Shown: positions 34,390-44,820 of the stretch, piece after piece
How positions within the stretch are numbered: position 1 is the first letter of the stretch
How the letters are laid out: each line of letters begins with the position of its first letter
From: a virus
DNA: 64,000 nucleotides
Reading direction: 5' to 3' (one strand)
Virus record (IMG/VR): IMGVR_UViG_3300038415_000014
Span: 119,534-183,533 of that record
Program-made: the position numbers and the translations under genes
Notes under the pieces: model-generated
The model's input: the letters and a program-made list of their open reading frames with translations, nothing else
Databases searched by the model: none
Told to the model about the DNA's origin: nothing

Positions 34390-36275
34390 GAACTTATGAG
34401 AGAGATGAACTCCTCCTCAGAGATGCACTTGGTTCCGTACTTGCGCGCCGTAGCAGCCTTGGTCGTACCCGTATCTGCTAGGACTAGATAGGTTAGTTTC
34501 CTGGTGACAGAGTTCTTCACCTCCCCACCACGGTCCTTGACCATCTGCTCCAAGTCACCTCTCTTGTGTTCCATCTCCCCGGTAAAACAGAAGTACATCC
34601 CGGAGAACTTACCTCGAACTGGCTCCTGTACTCGGACTCCGATCTTGTCCAACTCGTCTACGACTTGGCTGTTTTCCCTGATCCACTTGCAGAGCACGGA
34701 GGCCTTAACCGGCCCTATGCCCTTGACTTTACTCAAGGTTTCTATACTCAACCCTCGCAACTTGTAGATGTCATCGTACCCGGAGTCCATCAAGAGCCGA
34801 ATCGTGGACTGGGCGATCCCAGGGATACAGAAGGACCCCAACATCAGGTCGAGGGGTAGGATCTTCTTCTCGTGGAGCAATCCCAGGACCTTGGCTGCAG
34901 AGGTTGACCCCATGCGCTCAAGGCCCGCTACCTGGTCCTCGGTGAGCCGGTACAGGTCGATAATCGACTTGACCAACCCTGTCGAAGTCAGCTTCTCCAA
35001 CAGGACATCACCCCACTCCAGGATACCAAGATTGGTGAGCCACTGAGACAGCCTACCGACGACTTGAGCCGAACAAACATCCCTATTGGGACAGATGTGG
35101 AACTCACCTTCCTGGACGACCCCAGCCCCACACGAAGGGCAAGTGGCTGGGGCGGCCGCGATAGTCCCAACCCCTTCTGTTACAGAGACCACGCGCGGAA
35201 TCACATCGTTGGCCCGAGCTACTAGAATCTTTGATCCCACGTCAAGCTTCAGAGTGTTGATGTATCTCCAGTTGTAGAGGCTAGCATTCACAACCTGAGC
35301 ACCTAGTAGATTGACGGTGTCAAAGTTGGCTACTGGAGTGATCCTACCGGTACCGCCCGTCTGCCAAGTGATACTACGAAGAACACTTTCACGAGTGACC
35401 GGTGCAAACTTGAAGGCTACTGCCCCGACGGGACGCATATCCTTCACACCCAAACCCTCTTGTTTGTCCAGGTTGTTGATGGATATTACCAAACCGTCAA
35501 TATCATAGTTCAATTGGTCGCGCTTGGATTGGTGGTATTCAACCCAAACATCGAGGGGTGTCCGAGATCCAGGCATCTTCGATAAGCCCCACCCAGGTGT
35601 GTGCAAGCCCATGGAATCGATGAACTTGAACTGGTCAGCTTCAGTTTCGAGCTTAGGGCCTCCCAGAACCTTGTAGAATAGCACTGTGAGGTGCTCGCAA
35701 CTCTGACCATCGTAGCGCTTTGCTATGCCACTGGCGGCATTTCGAGTGTTGGCATAGTTAGCCTTGAAGTACATCTCGAAGTCAGTCTTTCGAATGATGA
35801 TCTCGCCACGTACTAGACAGGTGGTTCTTCTTGGAATCTTGTCTGGAACCCCTTGCATCCTGGCCACATTGACCGTTATATCCTCCCCGATCTTCCCGTC
35901 ACCCCGCGTCAGTGCTTGGGTGAGTTTACCATTGACATAACGTACTGAGACCGAGATACCATCAAGCTTCTCGGACCAAAGAAGCTCCTCACCCGGAGCG
36001 TAAGCAGTAACCCACTCAGACATCTCCTCAAGAGTGTTGACCTTGTCCAGAGATCCCATCTGGACGGTATGTTTGACCTTGACCCACTCAGAAACAGGAG
36101 GAGAGCCCACCAGCTTCAAGTAGTGGCTTACTGCATTCAAGTCTGACAGCTCGTCTACCCAAGCATCATAGACCTCATCTTGGACTGTCGGAGTCTTGTT
36201 GTAGTAGTCATCTCGCGCTTTGGAGATCAACCCCTCAAGCTCCTTGATCCGATCTTCCTCTTGATAGGTAGTCAT
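34386..36275 (-). CDS. ligA: NAD-dependent DNA ligase
   Basis: 629 residues from the ATG at 36275 (AAGGG eight bases upstream); the longer frame overlaps the previous gene. Domain Ia helices, then adenylation motif SEKLDGISVSV with the nucleophilic Lys near residue 115, OB fold, a four-Cys zinc finger (CPSCGAG...CPNRDVC), helix-hairpin-helix repeats (LSKVKGIGPVKASVL) and a C-terminal BRCT domain (GMYFCFTGEM). All bacterial LigA domains are present, at slightly reduced length. Seals nicks during replication. Confidence 0.95.
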   Translation of the reverse strand: MTTYQEEDRIKELEGLISKARDDYYNKTPTVQDEVYDAWVDELSDLNAVSHYLKLVGSPPVSEWVKVKHTVQMGSLDKVNTLEEMSEWVTAYAPGEELLWSEKLDGISVSVRYVNGKLTQALTRGDGKIGEDITVNVARMQGVPDKIPRRTTCLVRGEIIIRKTDFEMYFKANYANTRNAASGIAKRYDGQSCEHLTVLFYKVLGGPKLETEADQFKFIDSMGLHTPGWGLSKMPGSRTPLDVWVEYHQSKRDQLNYDIDGLVISINNLDKQEGLGVKDMRPVGAVAFKFAPVTRESVLRSITWQTGGTGRITPVANFDTVNLLGAQVVNASLYNWRYINTLKLDVGSKILVARANDVIPRVVSVTEGVGTIAAAPATCPSCGAGVVQEGEFHICPNRDVCSAQVVGRLSQWLTNLGILEWGDVLLEKLTSTGLVKSIIDLYRLTEDQVAGLERMGSTSAAKVLGLLHEKKILPLDLMLGSFCIPGIAQSTIRLLMDSGYDDIYKLRGLSIETLSKVKGIGPVKASVLCKWIRENSQVVDELDKIGVRVQEPVRGKFSGMYFCFTGEMEHKRGDLEQMVKDRGGEVKNSVTRKLTYLVLADTGTTKAATARKYGTKCISEEEFISLISS

Positions 36276-36285
36276 AGGCGAACCC

Positions 36286-36570
36286 TTAGTTCGAACCTGG
36301 CTCTTCCGGGGTGTTACCTTCAAGGGCCTTCTTGTGCAATTCCTCAATGATTGAGACAGAGGCCATAGGAGTCAGAATGAATCGGACTTCTTTACCGTCC
36401 AATAGAGCCAGGGGAGGGATCGGGTCAAAAGAAAGAGGGTTGCCCGTCTTCGGATGCACTGTCCGAATGGTTACGTGCCCGTTCAACGGGTCGACCTCGA
36501 CGGTCCCTTCAACAATGTAGATCCCCAATTTTTCTGCATCGATTGGGGTACCTGGATTCGAGTCACTCAT
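36286..36570 (-). CDS. Small unknown protein upstream of ligase
   Basis: 94 residues with a beta-rich middle (IYIVEGTVEVDPLNGHVTIRTV) and an acidic end. Its ATG overlaps the stop of a possible upstream small ORF by 4 bp. No family recognised. Confidence 0.6.
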   Translation of the reverse strand: MSDSNPGTPIDAEKLGIYIVEGTVEVDPLNGHVTIRTVHPKTGNPLSFDPIPPLALLDGKEVRFILTPMASVSIIEELHKKALEGNTPEEPGSN

Positions 36571-36707
36571 GCGGACTGTTTACACCGAATGAACAGCAGG
36601 ATGAACAAGGTCCGGACCTTGAGCAGTCTCCTTACATTGAGCAGCCTGAATAGCCTCGTCAAGGTAATCTCTTCAATGAAGAGATTGAGCAGACTCGTGA
36701 CGGTCAC
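36567..36707 (-). CDS. Possible small Leu-rich hydrophobic peptide
   Basis: 46 codons from a GTG at 36707. The peptide is Leu/Arg-rich (TSLLNLFIEEI, LTRLFRLLNVRRLLKV, TLFILLFIR), suggesting a membrane or amphipathic helix. The stop forms ATGA with the start of the next gene, the same overlap used by real genes here. Against it: the ribosome site is weak, and the DNA repeats CTGCTCAA three times, so the frame might reflect repeated DNA. Confidence 0.35.
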   Translation of the reverse strand: MTVTSLLNLFIEEITLTRLFRLLNVRRLLKVRTLFILLFIRCKQSA

Positions 36708-36739
36708 TGAGTGATCTTCTTATAGGACCTTAAAGTAGT

Positions 36740-36770
36740 AAGAGCCGACAGTGTCCAACTACCGGCTCTT
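36740..36770 (-). terminator. Hairpin after small signal-peptide-like ORF
   Basis: 8-bp inverted repeat AAGAGCCG / CGGCTCTT with a 15-nt loop, followed on the minus strand by ACTACTTT. Weak U-run; it may be a terminator or RNA-stabilising hairpin. Confidence 0.4.
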
Positions 36771-36785
36771 GGGTTAGGGTTTTAG

Positions 36786-36902
36786 TCAGCGTTGAATACT
36801 AACCAAAACAGTCGTGTGAATGTTGATGGTGTGACTAGCCGAGTCCTGCGAAGACAAAGCTAGCCACCCCACCAACGCCAAGACGATAAATAATCGTCTC
36901 AC
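36786..36902 (-). CDS. Small secreted or membrane peptide
   Basis: 38 codons, GTG start at 36902, with AGGAGG eight bases upstream, the strongest ribosome site nearby. The product starts MRRLFIVLALVGWLALSS, a basic pair followed by a hydrophobic core, like a signal peptide or a single membrane span, then about 20 polar residues. The first codons overlap an inverted repeat (AGACGAT / ATCGTCT). Could be a holin-like, superinfection-exclusion or other envelope peptide; not determined. Confidence 0.5.
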   Translation of the reverse strand: MRRLFIVLALVGWLALSSQDSASHTINIHTTVLVSIQR

Positions 36903-36992
36903 GGGTGCTACCTCCTATGAGGTGCTAGATTACTGGGGGCATCCCCAGAAGAGCAGCACTATGCGCTCTCACATATAGCGACCAGACAAGTG

Positions 36993-37334
36993 CTATATTC
37001 TGTTTTGCTGGGGTACAACTACTTTTGATCCCTTCTTAGAATTACACGACCTGCAAGCTGGTTTAACGTTGGAGGCGGTATGTAACCCACCGTTTTTGAG
37101 TGATACAACGTGATCCATAGTCTTGGCATCTGGAACCCCACAGTACGCGCACTGATGGTCGTACTTTTCCAAGATCTCTTGCCACTGCTCGAACGTAAGG
37201 TCATCCCCTGGGCCGCGGAGGAGATGCTTGTAGTACATGTTGAAAGTCGACCTAGTTAGATTTCCAGGAACAAAAACCCCTTCTCTAGGTTTGCTCGTTC
37301 TTTTACCCATGGGAGTAGTGAAAGCTCTCTCCAC
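36993..37334 (-). CDS. HNH endonuclease fragment downstream of an in-frame amber codon
   Basis: 113 residues from a GTG at 37334. HNH motif: CAYCGVPDAKTMDHVVSLKNGG and CRSCNSKK, with two CxxC zinc pairs. Upstream codons remain open in the same frame to a TAG at 37416-37418 and encode LAEWARRLGK and KGWSVERAFTTP, the DNA-recognition helix normally found at the C-end of the homing-protein family encoded just before it. So this is the second half of a gene broken by one stop, or a fusion product translated by restart or readthrough. Confidence 0.65.
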   Translation of the reverse strand: MERAFTTPMGKRTSKPREGVFVPGNLTRSTFNMYYKHLLRGPGDDLTFEQWQEILEKYDHQCAYCGVPDAKTMDHVVSLKNGGLHTASNVKPACRSCNSKKGSKVVVPQQNRI

Positions 37335-37415
37335 AGACCACCCTTTATTGAGGCGTTTACCAAGAGCGGTTCTAGGCTTTCCAAGCCTACGAGCCCACTC
37401 AGCCAGGATGAGTGT

Positions 37416-37928
37416 CTAACCCATGTAAGTAATAAATTTGTTACTACCACGATTTCTAGCCTGTTCCAAGCTAGTAACCCAACGACAATTACCAGGTTTG
37501 TATCCTTCAAAGGATCTAGCCCTATCCAATGAGTAGCCAGGGGGCCTCTCACCCATATCTTTTAGAAACTCCTCGAAAGAGTTCCTCCACTTAGGGTCCA
37601 TTGTGATACCCAGCGCTCCATACTTACGATAGGAAACATGCTTTGGATCTTCACAACGAGCTATAGCACCCTTCCAAACTTTATAGGTCGGGGACTCCTT
37701 ACCACCACGCAGATGACCGTGTTTGGCCGCTGCTATACTCCTAGATACCAGTCGCTCCTTGTGTAAACACCCACAAGAACGAGTATAGCCCATACTAAGG
37801 TTGGTCCCACTCACTTCAACCATTGTTCCGCAAGAGCAAAGGCAAAGCCAAACTTTGCTGTGGGACCGTCTCTTAGGAGTCAACTCAATCACGGTCAGTC
37901 GCCCAATAACCTGCCCAAGCACTATCAT
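37416..37928 (-). CDS. Homing-type DNA-binding/nuclease protein, first part of an amber-split gene
   Basis: 170 residues, ending in FITYMG then TAG. It follows a phage family seen as free-standing homing genes: GQVIGRLTVIEL, WLCLCSCG, TRSCGCLHKE, YKVWKGAIARC, and PPGYSLDRARSFEGYKPGNCRW with EQARNRG. In intact relatives, as I recall them, the end reads Y-N-G-E-T-x-T-L-A-E-W-A; here the Glu codon position is TAG and the frame continues with TLILAEWARRLG. A single G-to-T change would explain it. It is inserted between ribonucleotide reductase and ligase-side genes. Confidence 0.7.
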   Translation of the reverse strand: MIVLGQVIGRLTVIELTPKRRSHSKVWLCLCSCGTMVEVSGTNLSMGYTRSCGCLHKERLVSRSIAAAKHGHLRGGKESPTYKVWKGAIARCEDPKHVSYRKYGALGITMDPKWRNSFEEFLKDMGERPPGYSLDRARSFEGYKPGNCRWVTSLEQARNRGSNKFITYMG

Positions 37929-37954
37929 GGCTATGAGCAGGTTCTATAGCAGCA

Positions 37955-39901
37955 TCACCGGATGGGGCAACTTCCGGTCGAGCATTCTTCAACTTCGAAA
38001 TCTCCGCCACGAACCAAAGGATGCTTGTGATCAATCATCGCGTAGAGTCGTTCGTACTCGTCCTTTGAGCACTGTTCGTATGGAGCTTGGGCATAACCAT
38101 GCGCTTTCGGAAGAGTAGAAGTACTTTTGAGAAACGGTACATACTCTTTCAGGCAGTCGGCCAGTTCCCCACGCTCACTCTCATCGAAGGACAGGGTAGC
38201 GGAGACAGCATTGTCGGCCCATGAACCCTGAACAGCCTTCTGCCGATCGAACTGATCACGAATAGCCTCGTTTTGAACAGTGACATGAGAGTTGAGGGAC
38301 TTCGTCGGGAAGGCAAACACCCAGGTATGCCCACTCTCATCGTAGACATCGTCTTCAAATGGGACCCCAGCTTCAGCCATGGCCAACGCCATGGGGTCGT
38401 TCTTGGCGATCCTGGTACGTCGTAGGTAGTAATCAGCATAGGGAGCATGGATGCCTGGGCTTGACCCGTTGAGCAAGGAGATAGTCCCCGAGGGCTTGAC
38501 CGTTGTTACCGCGATCGGGTCAGCTACCCCTAGCTCTCTTGAGTAAGAACTAGCTTCAGCGCGACACAAGTTATACCACCGGCTTAGCTGGGGCTGAGTC
38601 CAATCGAAGTCACAGAGGCCCCCAAGGCCTACTCCAACTCGCATGTTCTGCTTCTGGACATTGTCAGCTCGTTCGTCGAGGAGTGGTGTCAGCCTCTGAC
38701 GCAAGCAGTAGCGAGTGATGAGCTTAAAGACCAAATCTGGGTCAGTGTTGGACTCAAACTTGGCCGGGAACACCTCAGCCAAGTTGCATGCCTCACGGTC
38801 ATGGAGTGGTACCTCACCGCAAGGATTGACCCCTTTGGCTCCGGCATCCGTCTTCCACACTAGTGGTAGGTTGAGGATTCCTGGCTCCCCACTACCATTC
38901 TCGGCCATGTCTTGCACGAGAGAGTCCCAGTCGAAGTTCTGGAGTTGCTCCCATGAACGGAACGCAATTGTATTGTTGGACGTATGGCGGTGAGAGACCA
39001 CTTTGTCCATGTCCTTCTTTGCATCCCGGAAGGCTTGGTCATAGGCATCGCCGATAGCAATCAGAGCTGAACGACGTACGTTACCCGCCTTAACGCATAG
39101 ACCGATGTAGTTGGTGATATCTAGAGCCTCAACTGAGCTGAGACGACGACCAGCAGCTCCACGAACTATCAACCAGGAGTTGCGCAGTAGGTTGGTGAGG
39201 GGACCCGGGCCACAGGCAATACCCCCAAAGGTTCGAATCGGCATACCTCGGGCGCGAACCTCAGAGACATCGACAATCAGGTCTTTGGCATAGAAGGCTG
39301 AAGTGAGTACGATACGAAGCGCCTCTACCCAACCCTCACGTGAGTCAGGAACCTTGAAGATCGGAGTCTGCCCGTTGAGGTAGCTCTTGGCATTCGGATT
39401 GACGTCATTGACATCAGGATGAATCTCAGAGCACAGAACTGAGAATCTAGCCTGAGGCTCTCGCTGCACCACTGGAAGAGTATCAAGCTCCCCTAAACCA
39501 ACTCCCACACCACCACCGAGCATGAGCTGGTTGGCAGTCCAACACCAATCATCAATGCTATAGAGAGTAGTGTACCAGCAGTTGTAGCGAGCATCAGCCG
39601 GGATCCCCTCTACCCCACCCGTCCAGAGGCCTCGACCTGGAGGGAGTGCTTGACCTGTCCAAAACAGATGGAACAAGATCTTGGCTTCTTGCTCGTTGAT
39701 TGACGCAGCCATAGATAAGTTGGCCTCGACTACACGACGTATGGTATCAGTCCAAGTTTCCCTATCCCTGCAATACTTGTTGAGGTAAGTAGACCTCGCC
39801 AGCAAACTCTGAAAAGGATCGCCTTCTTTGTAGTATGGGGTTAAAAAGTCCTCAGAGAATCGAAAGCGCTTTGGTTTCAGAGTAGCATTGATGATCAACA
39901 T
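37955..39901 (-). CDS. Class II (adenosylcobalamin-dependent) ribonucleoside-triphosphate reductase
   Basis: 648 residues, monomeric RTPR type. It converts ribonucleotides to deoxyribonucleotides using B12. Key stretches: RYNCWYTTLYS near residue 107, NPCGEVPLHDREACNLAEV with the radical Cys near 360, VTTVKPSGTISLLNGSSPGIHAPYADYYLRR, and the C-terminal redox pair CSTGSCP. No partner R2 subunit is needed, which suits independence from oxygen. The phage therefore relies on host or environmental cobalamin. Confidence 0.93.
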   Translation of the reverse strand: MLIINATLKPKRFRFSEDFLTPYYKEGDPFQSLLARSTYLNKYCRDRETWTDTIRRVVEANLSMAASINEQEAKILFHLFWTGQALPPGRGLWTGGVEGIPADARYNCWYTTLYSIDDWCWTANQLMLGGGVGVGLGELDTLPVVQREPQARFSVLCSEIHPDVNDVNPNAKSYLNGQTPIFKVPDSREGWVEALRIVLTSAFYAKDLIVDVSEVRARGMPIRTFGGIACGPGPLTNLLRNSWLIVRGAAGRRLSSVEALDITNYIGLCVKAGNVRRSALIAIGDAYDQAFRDAKKDMDKVVSHRHTSNNTIAFRSWEQLQNFDWDSLVQDMAENGSGEPGILNLPLVWKTDAGAKGVNPCGEVPLHDREACNLAEVFPAKFESNTDPDLVFKLITRYCLRQRLTPLLDERADNVQKQNMRVGVGLGGLCDFDWTQPQLSRWYNLCRAEASSYSRELGVADPIAVTTVKPSGTISLLNGSSPGIHAPYADYYLRRTRIAKNDPMALAMAEAGVPFEDDVYDESGHTWVFAFPTKSLNSHVTVQNEAIRDQFDRQKAVQGSWADNAVSATLSFDESERGELADCLKEYVPFLKSTSTLPKAHGYAQAPYEQCSKDEYERLYAMIDHKHPLVRGGDFEVEECSTGSCPIR

Positions 39902-39916
39902 TTGAGGCCAACTCCT

Positions 39917-40894
39917 TTAGGTCGCAAGTTCGTACACAGCCAATTCAACGAGGGTTCTTCGGTGGCTAGTACGTTTCAGCTCTACATCTAATCTGGATAG
40001 CATCTTCATATTGCTGATTAGACCTGCGGTTGTCTGCCTCTCAGCTTGAGGCAGAACGGTCTTGCTGAAGCGATACGGGTGCATCCCCAAACGACCAGCT
40101 ATCTCGTCGTTAGGGACCCCCTTGTCCAGCATCGAACGGGCTACGAATAGCCTCTCTACACCTTTGATCAAAGCACCCAAAATCATGAGAGATGGGTCCT
40201 CTGGAGCATATTTGAAGACCTTGGCTACTTGGTTCAAGGCCCTCTTCCAATTCTTCAAAAATACTGAGTCAGCTATGTCCCAGGACGCTGTGTTGTCTGA
40301 GGGGGCCATGACTAGATCCAAGTGCTTTCGCGTGACTTCCCCGTTATTCACTAGTAGCTTGAGCTTGTGAAGCTCACTCGACAGACGATACAGGTCATCC
40401 CCCGCTACCTGGAACATGATCAGAGCGATGGATCGATCAACCTTCAATCCAATTCTAGCTGATTCACTTAGGACCCACTTCACAACCTCGTTGTCGCTCT
40501 CCCATGTCTTGAACTTCTTGTACTCTCGAAAGACAGCCTTCGGCCCGAGCTTTGCCCAAGCCCCAGTGACTGAAGCTGTTCGAAAGATCCCAACCAAGAT
40601 TGCAGATAAATCCTTGGCGTTCAGGTTATCCAAGTATGACTTGAGGGACTTGTCGAGCTTTACCTTCTGAGCATTATCAACAATGACTAGGTTGTTCGGC
40701 GAGTTGTCCAGGTCGTCGAAGTTGATCTGAGTTGATACACACACAGTCACAATCTTAGATCCACTTACCTCGGAACCATCCAAGTGAGTGATGGCATACC
40801 CGGGAGCCTTGCCAAACATCTTGAGATCTCGGTCTAGGAAGAATGGCTCTTCCCCAAAAGACACGACTACCGGGGTGGTGAATCGAAATGCCAT
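39917..40894 (-). CDS. holA: DNA polymerase III delta-like clamp loader subunit
   Basis: 325 residues. N-terminal VVSFGEEPFFLDRDL matches the start of delta subunits, which wrench the clamp open. The middle has the AAA+ sensor-like helices (LSSELHKLKLLVNNGEVTRKHLDLVM), and the C-terminal collar domain has LMILGALIKGVERL, LGMHPYRFSKTVLPQA and LSRLDVELKRTS, the classic delta C-terminal layout. No Walker A, as expected. It is 3 bp downstream of the delta' gene. Confidence 0.82.
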   Translation of the reverse strand: MAFRFTTPVVVSFGEEPFFLDRDLKMFGKAPGYAITHLDGSEVSGSKIVTVCVSTQINFDDLDNSPNNLVIVDNAQKVKLDKSLKSYLDNLNAKDLSAILVGIFRTASVTGAWAKLGPKAVFREYKKFKTWESDNEVVKWVLSESARIGLKVDRSIALIMFQVAGDDLYRLSSELHKLKLLVNNGEVTRKHLDLVMAPSDNTASWDIADSVFLKNWKRALNQVAKVFKYAPEDPSLMILGALIKGVERLFVARSMLDKGVPNDEIAGRLGMHPYRFSKTVLPQAERQTTAGLISNMKMLSRLDVELKRTSHRRTLVELAVYELAT

Positions 40895-40897
40895 AGT

Positions 40898-41893
40898 TCA
40901 CCCACCACAGAAGGCTAAAGCTAGCGCGGACTTCAACTGAAACCCAAGGTTAACGTATGCAGACTCATTCCGTTCGTTTACTATACGCAGGCCCTCCCAT
41001 AGGTTGTTCCAAACAGGGAGCTTTACGCGGGATCTCATAGAAGACAACTCTTCCTCGACGTCCTGGTTAACGACTCTGGACTGGTCGACACCGCCCACAA
41101 GAACATCATGCACTAGGAAGATCAGGAACTTGAGAGCAAGGTTCAGTTCCTTGCTCACCTCGTCAACTACTGCGAATGCAGATGATACGTCTCCCTTAGC
41201 GCTGGATTCCAACATGGTAAGCGCACGATCTCTTAATGTGAGGCGATTAGCGCCCCAATACTTTATGGCCCGGCCTACCGAACCTTCACTTAGGCGAGCG
41301 TAAACAAGTGCTTTAGATGGGTCCCTCTCGAACTCAGAGATCCGCTGTAAAACAAATGATTCTGGAAGCCGCCTAAAGTTTACCCGACCACATCTGGATC
41401 GAATGGTGGGTATAACCCTATCGTATGATTCTGCTAGAAGAAAGAACCTGGACAACGCAGGCGGCTCTTCTAATCTCTTCAAAATAGCGTTAGCTGCTGG
41501 GATGGTCATTCTATCCACACCGTCTATGACAAAGAACCTGTGTGGGGCAGAGATTGGGTAAATCACCGAGAGTGCTAGCATCTCGCGTACTGGGTCAATC
41601 CCAATTTCCTTGTCCTCTTGGGGGGTGATGGTCACCACATCAGGATGGGTACCATTCTTGACCTGAATAGCCTCGGGGCTACCAACCCCCCTCTTGGCCA
41701 TTACCATTTCTAGTATGACCTGGTTAACTGAGGACCGTCTACCAGTCCCCTCATCACCGATCAGTAGTAGTGGCTTGTCCACACTACCATCTACGAATCG
41801 ACGAAGGTACTTAACAGCGTCTTCTTGGCCGACTATATCATCTAACACTTTCCACCGAAGGCGGGAGGGATAGCTCGTATTTCTTAGGATCAA
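40898..41893 (-). CDS. holB: DNA polymerase III delta'-like clamp loader subunit
   Basis: 331 residues. KVLDDIVGQEDAVKYL near residue 15 is the family N-terminal motif. The P-loop is altered (GDEGTGRRSS, Arg-Arg for Gly-Lys), as in non-hydrolysing delta'. FFVIDGVDRMT replaces the DEAD box, LKRLEEPP is conserved, and IPTIRSRCGRVNF holds the SRC arginine finger. The start is uncertain: the TTG at 41893 overlaps the preceding zinc-ribbon gene by about 55 bp, and an internal GTG is possible but would remove a conserved stretch. Confidence 0.83.
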   Translation of the reverse strand: MILRNTSYPSRLRWKVLDDIVGQEDAVKYLRRFVDGSVDKPLLLIGDEGTGRRSSVNQVILEMVMAKRGVGSPEAIQVKNGTHPDVVTITPQEDKEIGIDPVREMLALSVIYPISAPHRFFVIDGVDRMTIPAANAILKRLEEPPALSRFFLLAESYDRVIPTIRSRCGRVNFRRLPESFVLQRISEFERDPSKALVYARLSEGSVGRAIKYWGANRLTLRDRALTMLESSAKGDVSSAFAVVDEVSKELNLALKFLIFLVHDVLVGGVDQSRVVNQDVEEELSSMRSRVKLPVWNNLWEGLRIVNERNESAYVNLGFQLKSALALAFCGG

Positions 41894-42035
41894 TTGGGTT
41901 TAAGAACACACAAACTCTGTAGTTCTGACCACACTTCACACAAACTAATCGTGTGACTTCCTGACCGCTTGATCCGAGATGGCCTCCGCAGCCTTCTTGG
42001 GTACACCGCATAACCCCTAGTACGGGATCGCTCAT
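41838..42035 (-). CDS. Small zinc-ribbon protein
   Basis: 65 residues, CTQEGCGG and CVKCGQ, a two-pair zinc ribbon with about 20 residues between. Unknown function, probably nucleic-acid or protein binding. Its 3' end overlaps the delta' gene. Confidence 0.6.
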   Translation of the reverse strand: MSDPVLGVMRCTQEGCGGHLGSSGQEVTRLVCVKCGQNYRVCVFLNPIDPKKYELSLPPSVESVR

Positions 42036-42060
42036 ATATTAGGGCCCATCTAGTGGTCTA

Positions 42061-42297
42061 CTAGAAAGATGCAAAACCACCAGTTGGAACTCCCCAAACA
42101 TGATTACACTCAACGCATTGATACATTCTGTTGTGAGGCGCTCCTTGAGTTTCATTCAGGGGTTGCTTGTTCAACTCAACAGCTCTGACTGATTTGCACC
42201 TTTGATTCTTGCACTTCAAGTGAATGATCTCGGGTTCGTTTGGCTTTCTGTTAGCCAAGCCTGGGGTTACGCCTGTTGCATCGAATCTATTTGGCAT
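42061..42297 (-). CDS. Small zinc-ribbon protein
   Basis: 78 residues, LKCKNQRCKS then YQCVECNHVWGV, a zinc ribbon of a type common in phages (CxxxxC and CxxC). Ends in PTGGFASF. Function unknown. Confidence 0.65.
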   Translation of the reverse strand: MPNRFDATGVTPGLANRKPNEPEIIHLKCKNQRCKSVRAVELNKQPLNETQGAPHNRMYQCVECNHVWGVPTGGFASF

Positions 42298-42305
42298 CTT
42301 GATAC

Positions 42306-42704
42306 CTAGGGTGCTTGAGGAAACTCTATAGTGAACAACTCGTTGAGGACGTTGAGGATCCGCTGATACAACTCACTGGTCTGATCGATGGTAGTAGCAT
42401 CAGACAAGACTGAGGATTGAGCCACGAACAGCGTTGGCTCAGGGTAGAGTGTAGAATCGAAGAACCCGTTCGTAACGTACGGGAGGATCTTGACCCAATC
42501 ATCCCCTCTGATGACAACGTCGAGGACTCCAGGGTTGAACAGCCGAACATAGGTGACCTCGTTTAGTACACCTGTTACGACTTGGGCCTGATGATGGTAG
42601 TAAGCCGCAAGGGCTCGCGCCACTTCCGGAGTATCAACCCTGGTGAGCTTTACTAGACGCTTACCCGCTACCTCAAACAGCCTTTGGTCCACAACTAGGA
42701 CCAA
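42306..42704 (-). CDS. Unknown protein between GroEL and zinc-ribbon genes
   Basis: 132 residues, mixed alpha/beta, with no recognised motif. It is directly downstream of groEL, where a co-chaperonin might be expected, but it lacks the GroES mobile loop and beta-barrel pattern. C-terminal helix SELYQRILNVLNELF. Confidence 0.6.
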   Translation of the reverse strand: MVLVVDQRLFEVAGKRLVKLTRVDTPEVARALAAYYHHQAQVVTGVLNEVTYVRLFNPGVLDVVIRGDDWVKILPYVTNGFFDSTLYPEPTLFVAQSSVLSDATTIDQTSELYQRILNVLNELFTIEFPQAP

Positions 42705-42722
42705 GGATAACTACTTCCTCAA

Positions 42723-44426
<1,704 letters not shown>

Positions 44427-44430
44427 TTAC

Positions 44431-44820
44431 TTACTGTTTTTCTGCTGACCTAACCACCGACTCAATCTCATTCGGGTCTAAATCTAGCGGATCTGACGGA
44501 CCAAATGACTTAGAGTATGCGATGTCGTGGACCCTCTGAGAGTTCAAATCTCCACTCCGACGAACCCATAGGCTTGCTTCCGATACCTTGTGGTGCTGAC
44601 TCTCTGCCCAACCCAAGGCGTCTAGGAGCACCAATTGGGCTGTAATTCTAGAACCAGACCAGACCTCTACCCCCTCAGGATTGAGGATTGAGGCCACCCA
44701 AGACATCTGGTCCTCGGCTGAACCAAACCGGAAAGTCCAGTTTGGTTTCAACCGAAGGATGACCTCATCCCTGATCCGCTCTTCATCCCAAGTAGCAGCT
44801 TCTTCAATATCAAGGCTCAT
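44431..44820 (-). CDS. Unknown small protein upstream of groEL
   Basis: 129 residues, acidic C-terminus, no clear motif; one Trp-rich segment (WVASILNPEGVEVWSG). Starts by an ATGA overlap with the methyltransferase gene, so it is co-transcribed with the RNA repair genes. Confidence 0.55.
   Translation of the reverse strand: MSLDIEEAATWDEERIRDEVILRLKPNWTFRFGSAEDQMSWVASILNPEGVEVWSGSRITAQLVLLDALGWAESQHHKVSEASLWVRRSGDLNSQRVHDIAYSKSFGPSDPLDLDPNEIESVVRSAEKQ

Noticed and set aside
37416-37418. TAG read as a sense codon across the phage (amber recoding)
   Set aside because: TAG is used as a normal stop elsewhere (for example at 6207-6209, just before the next start), and no CUA-anticodon tRNA is seen. 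One interrupted gene is better explained by a local mutation.
42306-42704. GroES encoded next to groEL
   Set aside because: Length and strand pattern differ, and no mobile loop or GroES signature is present.
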